Position numbers and translations under genes: made by a program | Part shown: in pieces, positions 1 to 3,673 of the stretch | Numbering within the stretch: the stretch's first letter is position 1 | How the letters are laid out: the number at the start of each line of letters is the position of its first letter | The notes under the pieces: generated by a model | Database searches by the model: none | What the model saw: the letters and a program-made list of their open reading frames with translations, nothing else | What the model was told of the DNA's origin: nothing | DNA from: Allocoleopsis sp036703385 | GTDB lineage: Bacteria > Cyanobacteriota > Cyanobacteriia > Cyanobacteriales > Coleofasciculaceae | Reading direction: 5' to 3' | Assembly: GCF_036703385.1 (NCBI RefSeq) | Contig: NZ_DATNPA010000661.1 | Coordinates: 1-8,643, forward strand | Length of the DNA: 8,643 nucleotides

Positions 1-80
1 GTGAGGAAAATTATTAGCGTCGTCAGCAAGGCAAGAAGCTGGATAAGGTTTTCCCACTTTTGTTCCTCATCCAGCTTCAT
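1..80 (-). CDS. Start of a small membrane protein (partial)
   Basis: Only the first 26 codons are in the window; the gene continues beyond position 1. The peptide begins MKLDEEQKWENLIQ and then turns hydrophobic (LLALLTTLIIFL), which reads as a charged cytoplasmic N-terminus followed by a membrane helix. The start ATG (80-78) has a strong Shine-Dalgarno, GGAGG, eight bases upstream, and lies 18 bases after the stop of the 92-aa gene, so it is the next gene of the same leftward operon. No family is recognised. Start and membrane segment are well supported; the rest is unseen. Confidence 0.6.
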   Translation of the reverse strand, partial: MKLDEEQKWENLIQLLALLTTLIIFL

Positions 81-98
81 TGAATGAACCTCCTTCTC

Positions 99-377
99 CT
101 AATGCCCAATGTGGCGGTAACTGAAGCTGTTGGAAACGAAAGCCGTTCGCGCAACAATTTCCTCTTCAGGCATCTGCTCAATCTGTTCTGCCCAGTCTGA
201 GTTAGGGTTGAGGATATTTGCTTTAGCAACATCACCCAATCCAGGGCGGGCTTGTTCTAGAACCTCAACTACATGAAGCTCTTTTGCAGTAAGTTCGCGT
301 TCTGGTGGCTGTAGCAATGCCCAAATATCTGGATTTGATTCAGGGGTAATTTGAAAAGTTTTGGGTCGTTCTGTCAT
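99..377 (-). CDS. Uncharacterised 92-aa acidic protein
   Basis: A soluble, acidic 92-aa protein starting MTERPKTFQITPESNPDIW. It has no cysteine, no signal peptide and no membrane segment. Residues about 30-60 could form helices, and the C-terminus is polar and ends in RHIGH. The start ATG overlaps the stop of the preceding 66-aa gene as ATGA (374-377), and its Shine-Dalgarno (AGGAGGAGG) is formed by the run of glutamate codons at the end of that gene, so the two are almost certainly translationally coupled. I do not recognise the family. The coding call rests on the overlap, the ribosome site and natural composition; function is unknown. Confidence 0.65.
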   Translation of the reverse strand: MTERPKTFQITPESNPDIWALLQPPERELTAKELHVVEVLEQARPGLGDVAKANILNPNSDWAEQIEQMPEEEIVARTAFVSNSFSYRHIGH

Positions 378-574
378 GCTTCCTCCTCCTCTTCGCCTGC
401 GTCAAAGATGGAGTCCCATACTTCGGCATTCCAGCTAGCGCCTACGCTTTCGTCCGTTGGAGGTTCTTCAAAAGCGTCGGGGTCGCCTAGCATCAGACCT
501 CCTAACTTTTGGGCTATCAGTTCGTCGTCTGGAGCGTCGTTGGCAGGAAGGTTGGGGTTAAATCGGATTCCCAT
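374..574 (-). CDS. Uncharacterised 66-aa acidic protein
   Basis: A 66-aa strongly acidic protein, MGIRFNPNLPANDAPDDELI at the N-terminus and a poly-Glu C-terminus (EEEEEA). The middle has LGGLMLGDPDAFEEPP. It has no membrane segment or cysteine. The ribosome site is excellent: AGGAGGTGA a few bases before the ATG, located inside the last codons of the 59-aa gene, whose TAA shares a base with this ATG (TAATG). The end overlaps the 92-aa gene by four bases. Acidic small proteins in mobile elements can be DNA mimics or partner subunits, but nothing here shows that; it is unrecognised. Confidence 0.68.
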   Translation of the reverse strand: MGIRFNPNLPANDAPDDELIAQKLGGLMLGDPDAFEEPPTDESVGASWNAEVWDSIFDAGEEEEEA

Positions 575-753
575 TACTTCACCTCCTGCGTTATGGATTT
601 ACCTGCGTCGAGCCTCGCCTGAAGTACAGCACGCACTAGGGGCTTAAGGCGCATCGTGGCGTAGTTGGGAATGGGTTCAAGGCGTCCCTGTTGCTTTGCT
701 GCTTCGTTAAGGGACGAGGCCTCGATGCGGTATTGGGCGAATGATTTTGGCAT
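574..753 (-). CDS. Small basic 59-aa protein
   Basis: A 59-aa protein starting MPKSFAQYRIEASSLNEAAK, with a central LEPIPNYATMRLKPLVRAVL stretch and a C-terminus ending KSITQEVK. It is basic and mostly helical in character, unlike the acidic proteins encoded after it. The start ATG (753-751) has AAGGA 11 bases upstream, and the stop TAA overlaps the ATG of the 66-aa gene by one base, with that gene's ribosome site inside its last codons. This tight junction is the main evidence that it is a real gene. The basic/acidic pairing with its neighbour suggests a possible complex, which is inference. Family not recognised. Confidence 0.62.
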   Translation of the reverse strand: MPKSFAQYRIEASSLNEAAKQQGRLEPIPNYATMRLKPLVRAVLQARLDAGKSITQEVK

Positions 754-856
754 AATCGTTAGAGTCCTTGCGATTCGTAAAGAGCGGTCGTTTGGTTAGA
801 GCTAGCGCTGGGAGTGTCCAGTTCGTCAGCGCTGGCATCTTCTCCGCTGCGGTCAT
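707..856 (-). CDS. Doubtful 49-aa ORF, frame uncertain
   Basis: The ATG at 856-854 has a good ribosome site (GAGGTG, six bases upstream) and overlaps the stop of the 29-aa ORF as ATGA. It opens a 49-aa frame (MTAAEKMPALTNWTLPALAL) that runs 47 bases into the 59-aa gene, which is unusually long for this operon. A different frame over the same DNA (ending at TAA 761-759, seven bases before the next ATG) encodes the more protein-like, acidic NDRSGEDASADELDTPSASS but has no start codon. Start signals favour one frame and the end favours the other, so this may be a gene shifted by an indel. Low confidence in either reading. Confidence 0.3.
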   Translation of the reverse strand: MTAAEKMPALTNWTLPALALTKRPLFTNRKDSNDYAKIIRPIPHRGLVP

Positions 857-942
857 TGCAAACACCTCAATAAATTTAGAATTCCGGATTCAACTAGGAA
901 TATGAGCAGTGTCCAGAAAAGCAGGCGATAAACTATCTGCAT
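853..942 (-). CDS. Possible 29-aa membrane micro-protein
   Basis: A 29-codon ORF, MQIVYRLLFWTLLIFLVESG at the N-terminus, then ILNLLRCLQ. It would be a single hydrophobic helix of about 14 residues with a basic N-terminus. Its ATG shares a base with the TAA of the 41-aa ORF (TAATG) and its TGA overlaps the next ATG (ATGA), the same coupling style as the better supported genes downstream. There is no separate Shine-Dalgarno beyond a weak AAGAGA. Such a short ORF in AT-rich DNA could be chance, so the double overlap is the only real support. Confidence 0.35.
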   Translation of the reverse strand: MQIVYRLLFWTLLIFLVESGILNLLRCLQ

Positions 943-1067
943 TAATCTCTTGCCATCAATCCAGCACCTAGAACGAATAGCCCAAAGGCAATGCCAACAG
1001 GCGGGAAAGCTAAACTGATAGCTCCGGCTGTGGCGGTCAAAGTTCCGATAGCTACAAGGTGAGACAT
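942..1067 (-). CDS. 41-aa membrane peptide, also C-terminal part of a possible frameshift product
   Basis: The 41-aa peptide MSHLVAIGTLTATAGAISLA continues FPPVGIAFGLFVLGAGLMARD. It is hydrophobic from residue 4 to 38 with a central Pro-Pro, so it could be two short membrane helices or one long kinked one; small residues (Gly, Ala) are frequent. The start ATG has AGGAG six to eight bases upstream. The same frame is open upstream for another 51 codons as far as a slippery site in the preceding gene, so this segment can be read either as a free peptide or as the membrane anchor of a larger protein. Free small hydrophobic peptides in plasmids include holin-like and toxin-like proteins, but no family is recognised. 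Confidence 0.6.
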   Translation of the reverse strand: MSHLVAIGTLTATAGAISLAFPPVGIAFGLFVLGAGLMARD

Positions 1068-1220
1068 AGTTTTCTCCTGGGATTTTTGTTGACTGTTGTT
1101 TAGGGTTTTCAGCCCTTGGATTTCGGCTTTAAAAGCCGAAATCTCTGCGGTTGATAGTTGAGAAAAATAGGCTTGAATGTCTTCTCCAATCGAGAAGTCT
1201 TCAAACTCTATTTCTTGACG
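942..1220 (-). CDS. -1 frame extension of the 210-aa gene: charged helix plus membrane anchor
   Basis: This 92-codon frame has no ATG, GTG or TTG near its beginning but looks coding: an amphipathic stretch EIEFEDFSIGEDIQAYFSQL, then STAEISAFKAEIQGLKTLNN, then the membrane segment. It is the -1 frame of the 210-aa gene and is entered exactly at the heptamer T TTT TTC (1226-1220). Reading through would give 207 + 92 = 299 aa, replacing the last three residues (VKK) by a charged helix and a membrane anchor. A 12-bp stem follows the slippery site. The alternative is an indel in the T-run that broke a single 299-aa gene. Confidence 0.5.
   Translation of the reverse strand, partial: RQEIEFEDFSIGEDIQAYFSQLSTAEISAFKAEIQGLKTLNNSQQKSQEKTMSHLVAIGTLTATAGAISLAFPPVGIAFGLFVLGAGLMARD
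1119..1143 (-). repeat. Perfect 12-bp inverted repeat
   Basis: Arms GATTTCGGCTTT (1119-1130) and AAAGCCGAAATC (1132-1143) are perfectly complementary around one base, giving an 11- to 12-bp hairpin in RNA. No T-run follows on either strand, so it is not a standard terminator. It lies in the frameshift extension, about 40 bases upstream of the Shine-Dalgarno of the 41-aa ORF, where it could affect translation of that peptide or protect the message; that is inference. Confidence 0.7.
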
Positions 1221-1226
1221 AAAAAA
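1172..1226 (-). promoter_or_regulatory. Candidate -1 ribosomal frameshift signal
   Basis: The heptamer T TTT TTC (1226-1220) is in the right phase (X XXY YYZ) with the 210-aa frame, four codons before its TAG. Fourteen bases further on is a stem: TTTGAA (1205-1200) pairs with TTCAAG (1177-1172, one G-U pair), and CTTCTC (1197-1192) pairs with GAGAAG (1186-1181) around a five-base loop, with a small internal loop between. Slippery heptamer plus downstream stem is the known layout of bacterial -1 frameshift sites; the spacing here is longer than the usual 5-9 bases. No clear upstream stimulatory Shine-Dalgarno was seen. Confidence 0.5.
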
Positions 1227-1840
1227 GCCTTGACATCCACGTTGCTTTCAGCTAATCCCTGCTGAATCTGGGTTAAACGTTCGTTAGCTTTGCTAGCCCT
1301 AGCTCCTGGATTGACTCCATATTTCTGTCGCAGGAAGTCTAGCCCGTTGGCTTTAAGGGATTGGATTTGATTGAGCTTTTGCTGCCGCTCTAGGTCGCGA
1401 TTTTCGTCGTAAGCTTCGTACACCAAAGCCTTACCAGCTTCCTTGGCAGCAATCAGCAGTTCGGCTTCCGCAATCCCAGATTTAAACTCGGTTTCAGCGT
1501 CTAACTGTAGCTGAATATCAGCGTTTTTTACGGCGTACACAAAGTCAGTGGAAACACCATATTCTTGAGCAATCGTTAAGGCTTCAGCTTTCGGTAAATG
1601 TCCGTTTTCGTTACCGTTATTCCTGTTACTACCACTACCGTTATCACTGGCTGCTGGCAGAGCAAAGGCATGAGCCATTTCTTTGATTTCAGGCGCTTTA
1701 TTCAGCAATTCTTGCACTTTGGGCATTGCTGAATCAGGAATTTCATCCCACTGCTCTACGTCTGGGAATTCATTCAAAAGCTCAATTTGCAAAGAATCCA
1801 AAGATAAATTGTGTTGATTAGCTAAGTCGCTCAATTGCAT
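1208..1840 (-). CDS. Uncharacterised 210-aa protein, two helical domains joined by a polar linker
   Basis: Soluble 210-aa protein. Residues 1-60 (MQLSDLANQHNLSLDSLQIE...) resemble the short helical fold seen at the N-terminus of translation initiation factor IF-2 and other small helix-turn-helix-like domains, a loose similarity only. Residues 64-81 are a Ser/Asn/Gly linker (DNGSGSNRNNGNENGH). Residues 84-106 (KAEALTIAQEYGVSTDFVYA) have a helix-turn-helix look. Residues 115-200 are charged helices that could form a coiled coil. The ATG overlaps the end of the 150-aa gene by 23 bases and has GAGGAG ten bases upstream. The last codons contain a slippery site that may extend the protein to 299 aa with a membrane anchor. 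Function not recognised; a membrane-tethered DNA-binding or partition role is conceivable but unproven. Confidence 0.72.
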   Translation of the reverse strand: MQLSDLANQHNLSLDSLQIELLNEFPDVEQWDEIPDSAMPKVQELLNKAPEIKEMAHAFALPAASDNGSGSNRNNGNENGHLPKAEALTIAQEYGVSTDFVYAVKNADIQLQLDAETEFKSGIAEAELLIAAKEAGKALVYEAYDENRDLERQQKLNQIQSLKANGLDFLRQKYGVNPGARASKANERLTQIQQGLAESNVDVKAFFVKK

Positions 1841-2270
1841 TGTTCAATGTCTCCTCTGTTGCAAAAATGTGCGGGTTGAGTTTGGTAAATGTTTCGAGTT
1901 TTTTGAGGGAACGAAACAACTTGTTCTGTTTAACGAGATACTTCAAAACCAAAAACTCGAACCAGGTGAACGGGGGTTCATCAATGTAACTGACTTGTAC
2001 ATACCCACCTTTGAGCTTTTGCTCTAATTGCTTTTTGCGCTCAATTGGGTAATCGGGATTACGGTTTAATGCTCTATCCCAATAAGGCTTAATTTTTCGC
2101 GCAATCAGCCGATACTTCATCAACTGGCGATCGCTAATTCCCAACTCCTTCAACGCATCACTCAAAGAAATGTGGGATGGGTTATTTTGCCCTACTTCAA
2201 TCCAATCTGTTGGGGCAATCCCCGTGATTCGGGTAACCTGCGGTGATACTTCGGCAAACGTGGCTCTCAC
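1818..2270 (-). CDS. Uncharacterised 150-aa protein with helix-turn-helix-like segment; start doubtful
   Basis: First gene of the leftward operon. Residues 34-60 (ISLSDALKELGISDRQLMKY...) read as a helix-turn-helix-like unit; the rest is basic and aromatic (YWDRALNRNPDYPIERKKQL; PPFTWFEFLVLKYL) and probably helical. There is no membrane segment or cysteine. The longest start is GTG 2270-2268, but the Shine-Dalgarno AGGAGGTGA overlaps this GTG, leaving no room for initiation there. At the ideal distance, eight bases after AGGAGG, sits ACG (2261-2259), in frame. So the real start may be an ACG, a mutated ATG, or use another mechanism. The gene overlaps the 210-aa gene by 23 bases. A DNA-binding role is a guess. 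Confidence 0.7.
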   Translation of the reverse strand: MRATFAEVSPQVTRITGIAPTDWIEVGQNNPSHISLSDALKELGISDRQLMKYRLIARKIKPYWDRALNRNPDYPIERKKQLEQKLKGGYVQVSYIDEPPFTWFEFLVLKYLVKQNKLFRSLKKLETFTKLNPHIFATEETLNNAIERLS

Positions 2271-2357
2271 CTCCTGAAATATTCGTTATGTAAAGCTTTC
2301 GGTTACTTAGCTCGGTCAGAGTTCGGTGATTTACTGCTAGAGCGGTGAAACTTCGAC

Positions 2358-2371
2358 CAAGACAAGTCTTG
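2358..2371. promoter_or_regulatory. Palindrome CAAGAC-AA-GTCTTG
   Basis: A perfect 6-bp inverted repeat around AA, of the size bound by a dimeric repressor. It has the same 6-AA-6 geometry as the site at 7463-7476, though with different arm bases. It lies in the leader of the leftward operon. Operator function is inferred from shape and place only. Confidence 0.4.
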
Positions 2372-2372
2372 A

Positions 2373-2444
2373 GGCAAAAAGTTCGGCTTTGGCGTTGGTA
2401 TGGCTTCTGTAAGCGCTTCGCCGTTGCTTTACCGAATTTTTGCC
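2373..2444. repeat. Long interrupted inverted repeat
   Basis: GGCAAAAAgTTCGG (2373-2386) is matched by CCGAATTTTTGCC (2432-2444): 13 bp with one bulged G. The 45-base loop contains a further GGCG/CGCC pairing (2391-2394 with 2419-2422) and the self-complementary AAGCGCTT (2411-2418). In the leftward transcript this would be a long hairpin upstream of the 150-aa gene. It could be a leader structure or a remnant of a dispersed cyanobacterial repeat. Confidence 0.5.
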
Positions 2445-2461
2445 TGACACTTGTTAGGATA

Positions 2462-2496
2462 TCACACATTAGTGTGATTAACTCACATTAATGTGT
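2462..2496. promoter_or_regulatory. Paired operator-like boxes CACATTARTGTG
   Basis: CACATTAGTGTG (2465-2476) and CACATTAATGTG (2484-2495) differ at one base and start 19 bp apart, close to two helical turns. The second is a perfect palindrome; the first is also flanked to give TCACAC...GTGTGA (2462-2477). Two similar symmetric boxes spaced by whole turns between divergent operons is typical of a cooperative dimeric repressor. The ribbon-helix-helix protein encoded 70 bases downstream is the obvious candidate, by analogy with CopG/MetJ/Arc-type autoregulation. Confidence 0.55.
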
Positions 2497-2565
2497 AAAA
2501 GATTTGGAGAAAAAGCACAACACGCCATGAGGAGTATTATTGGATCAGTTATCGAGACGCATTAG

Positions 2566-3036
2566 GTGGCAAAAGACAAAGATCAAGCTCGACTGTCGAT
2601 AATCATCCCGAATGACCTTAAGGAAACTCTCGAAGAATTAGCGGAGTTTCCTTATAAGAGCGTTACTAATGCGGCGGTTGTTTTGATGCGGGAAGCGTTG
2701 AATAACCGTTCTGGACAGCCAAAGCCTACAAAAGACGAGATTATTGAGGCGTTCATCGAGATGGAAGCCACCGATCTCATTGAGGTAGCTCTCAGGGCTT
2801 TAGAAAAACTGCATCTTGTAGAATTTCAGCCTGATCGTCTTAGTCAGTGGGCTTTAGAGCAAATCAGCGCTCAGTCCGAAATCGCACTGGAACGCCTTCA
2901 AAAAATCAGAGGAGGCGATCACATGACAGCCAAAGAGCTTGAAAAGCTGGCGCGGGTCTTTAAAACAACCCCACCAGAGGTCAAAAAAATTCTTCAGAGT
3001 GAATGTTGCAACAAGGAGAACTGCGATGCACATTGA
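2566..3036 (+). CDS. Ribbon-helix-helix DNA-binding protein (156 aa)
   Basis: Residues 8-15 (ARLSIIIP) form the beta strand and residues 17-45 (DLKETLEELAEF, then VTNAAVVLMREAL) the two helices of a ribbon-helix-helix domain (CopG/MetJ/Arc class), whose members act as dimers and often repress their own promoter. Residues 55-118 are helical and acidic. Residues 121-145 (TAKELEKLARVFKTTPPEVK) look like a second helix-turn-helix, and the tail holds three cysteines (CCNKENC). The GTG start has no ribosome site; it directly follows a TAG that ends a 12-codon in-frame mini-ORF from ATG 2527. An internal ATG (codon 120) has a very strong ribosome site. It is likely the regulator of the divergent operons and perhaps of copy number. 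Confidence 0.75.
   Translation: MAKDKDQARLSIIIPNDLKETLEELAEFPYKSVTNAAVVLMREALNNRSGQPKPTKDEIIEAFIEMEATDLIEVALRALEKLHLVEFQPDRLSQWALEQISAQSEIALERLQKIRGGDHMTAKELEKLARVFKTTPPEVKKILQSECCNKENCDAH
2908..3036 (+). promoter_or_regulatory. Internal start inside the ribbon-helix-helix gene (37-aa product)
   Basis: AGAGGAGG (2908-2915) stands seven bases before ATG 2923, codon 120 of the 156-aa gene, in the same frame. It is a far better initiation site than the one at the annotated start. It would give a separate 37-aa protein consisting only of the C-terminal helix-turn-helix-like part and cysteine tail. Whether the site is used is unknown; the bases also encode RGGDH in the longer protein. Confidence 0.45.
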
Positions 3037-3109
3037 TGAACTACTCAAACACTGCGAACGCGAGGAGTTTCCAGAAGAAATCATTCTCATTCAGCTAGCT
3101 AATGCTTAG
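3026..3109 (+). CDS. 27-aa micro-protein
   Basis: The peptide is MHIDELLKHCEREEFPEEII then LIQLANA. It is acidic with one cysteine and would form one or two short helices. The ATG has a strong ribosome site (AAGGAG, seven bases upstream) inside the end of the ribbon-helix-helix gene, which it overlaps by 11 bases. Its stop is overlapped by the ATG of the 51-aa gene. The good ribosome site and the two overlaps support a real, coupled gene. Possible partner of the regulator; no family recognised. Confidence 0.5.
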   Translation: MHIDELLKHCEREEFPEEIILIQLANA

Positions 3110-3257
3110 GAGAGCGATCGCGCAGTGCCACCCCTCCCTTGAGGCGGTGCGGGAGTGCAAGTCCCCGGAAGTCGCCTGGGCTAATGCCCATTTGTTGAGT
3201 TCACTTATGGAGCAAGTTTATCTCTCTCAAGCTCAAATCATATTAAGATCCCTATAG
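3102..3257 (+). CDS. 51-aa small protein
   Basis: A 51-aa protein starting MLRRAIAQCHPSLEAVRECK, followed by SPEVAWANAHLLSSLMEQVY and LSQAQIILRSL. It is a helical protein with a basic start and two cysteines. The ATG overlaps the stop of the 27-aa gene by eight bases; no separate ribosome site is visible, so translation is presumably coupled. The composition is natural for a helical protein, and the frame stays open across a HIP1 octamer. Last gene of the small rightward operon before a gap. Not recognised. Confidence 0.5.
   Translation: MLRRAIAQCHPSLEAVRECKSPEVAWANAHLLSSLMEQVYLSQAQIILRSL
3114..3121. repeat. HIP1 octamer GCGATCGC (one of five)
   Basis: The palindrome GCGATCGC is strongly over-represented in many cyanobacterial genomes. 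Other copies are at 2127-2134, 4034-4041, 4673-4680 and 5894-5901. Five in 8.6 kb is far above chance and is the main taxonomic clue in the window. Confidence 0.9.
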
Positions 3258-3283
3258 CTCATCTGAACTGCTTATGTTTCCAA

Positions 3284-3308
3284 TAAAAATCCCGCCTTGA
3301 GAGCGGGA
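3284..3308 (-). terminator. Rho-independent terminator acting on the minus strand
   Basis: TCCCGC (3290-3295) and GCGGGA (3303-3308) form a 6-bp GC-rich stem with a seven-base loop. On the minus strand the stem is followed by TTTTTATT, the usual U-run; on the plus strand there is none. No minus-strand gene that needs it is evident, since the nearest sense genes here point right. It may end a short antisense transcript from the primase leader. Confidence 0.6.
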
Positions 3309-3375
3309 CACAATTCAACAAATTTAAATTTCCCCTACCACTCACCTTTTCAAAGTTTCTCAGGCTAAACAAAAG

Positions 3376-3528
3376 GTGGTGCAGGAAGGCAAGAATCGCT
3401 TGTTTCATACTCTGACTGCCGCTTTGCAGCAGAGTGGCATTTCATGCCTAAGTCTAGCAGACTATTGGCAGATTTGTTCGCTCGCTTGGCAATCAGGTAA
3501 AGCCGTGAAAGCCAAAAATTGCGATTGA
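3376..3528 (+). CDS. Possible 50-aa ORF or gene remnant
   Basis: From GTG 3376 the frame reads MVQEGKNRLFHTLTAALQQS, GISCLSLADYWQICSLAWQS and GKAVKAKNCD. The frame is open further upstream (FKVSQAKQK) back to a TAA near 3330 but without an ATG. The composition is protein-like, with helices and two Trp, so it could be a small gene or a fragment of a larger one. The only candidate ribosome site (AGGAAGG before TTG 3400) is poorly placed. The stop lies in the first GACGGT repeat. No family recognised. Confidence 0.35.
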   Translation: MVQEGKNRLFHTLTAALQQSGISCLSLADYWQICSLAWQSGKAVKAKNCD

Positions 3529-3559
3529 CGGTTTGACGGTCAGACGGTCAGCACCGTCT
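3526..3559. repeat. Iteron-like GACGGT repeats with inverted copy
   Basis: GACGGT occurs at 3527, 3535 and 3543, exactly eight bases apart (flanked TGACGGTT, TGACGGTC, AGACGGTC). An inverted copy follows, so AGACGGT (3542-3548) and ACCGTCT (3553-3559) make a 7-bp stem with a CAGC loop. Short tandem repeats about 110 bases upstream of a replication primase are consistent with binding sites of a replication or copy-control protein; a plus-strand attenuator is the alternative for the hairpin. Confidence 0.55.
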
Positions 3560-3655
3560 TACTTAAACAATTGTGCCACTGCTTCAGCTTGTGCCACAAG
3601 ACGATTTTTGCCTTCATAAGCAGCTCGGTAGGGGAACTGTCACCCTAACACCGCG

Positions 3656-3673
3656 CAGGAGGCGGCATTCATG
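3656..3673 (+). promoter_or_regulatory. Ribosome binding site of the primase gene
   Basis: AGGAGG (3657-3662) stands eight bases before ATG 3671. It is a consensus Shine-Dalgarno at ideal distance and fixes the start of the 539-codon ORF. Confidence 0.8.

Larger units (their letters stand above)
2271..2565. promoter_or_regulatory. Divergent control region
   Basis: About 295 bases between the leftward and rightward operons with no convincing gene. It holds, from left to right: repeated (T)TCGGT elements (2297-2330), a 6-2-6 palindrome, a 13-bp interrupted inverted repeat and the paired CACATTARTGTG boxes. I could not fix -35/-10 promoters with confidence: TATCCT on the minus strand beside the first box is a possible -10, without a good -35. 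The layout suggests promoters for both operons controlled from here. Confidence 0.55.
3258..3670. other. Leader / putative replication control region
   Basis: Gap of about 410 bases before the primase gene. It contains a minus-strand terminator, a possible 50-aa ORF, the GACGGT repeats, a doubled TTGTGCCAC (3571-3579 and 3589-3597, the second within the palindrome CTTGTG-C-CACAAG, 3588-3600) and the primase ribosome site. Repeats plus an upstream position to a replication protein are what one expects of a plasmid origin or copy-control region. Confidence 0.5.

Noticed and set aside
2197..2469. 90-aa minus-strand ORF through the divergent control region
   Set aside because: It starts inside the first CACATTA box without a ribosome site, crosses two inverted repeats and overlaps the better supported 150-aa gene by 74 bases.
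3142..3177. Possible structured RNA: AGGCG/CGCCT and CGGGA/TCCCCG stems
   Set aside because: The stems are short and lie inside the 51-aa ORF, which explains the segment better.
3262..3408. 48-aa minus-strand ORF starting MKQAILAFLHHLLF
   Set aside because: It has no clear ribosome site and would have to read through the minus-strand terminator hairpin; the plus-strand reading of the same DNA is at least as protein-like.
3540..3617. 25-aa minus-strand ORF MKAKIVLWHKLKQW...
   Set aside because: No ribosome site, and it coincides with the repeat region; length is within chance.
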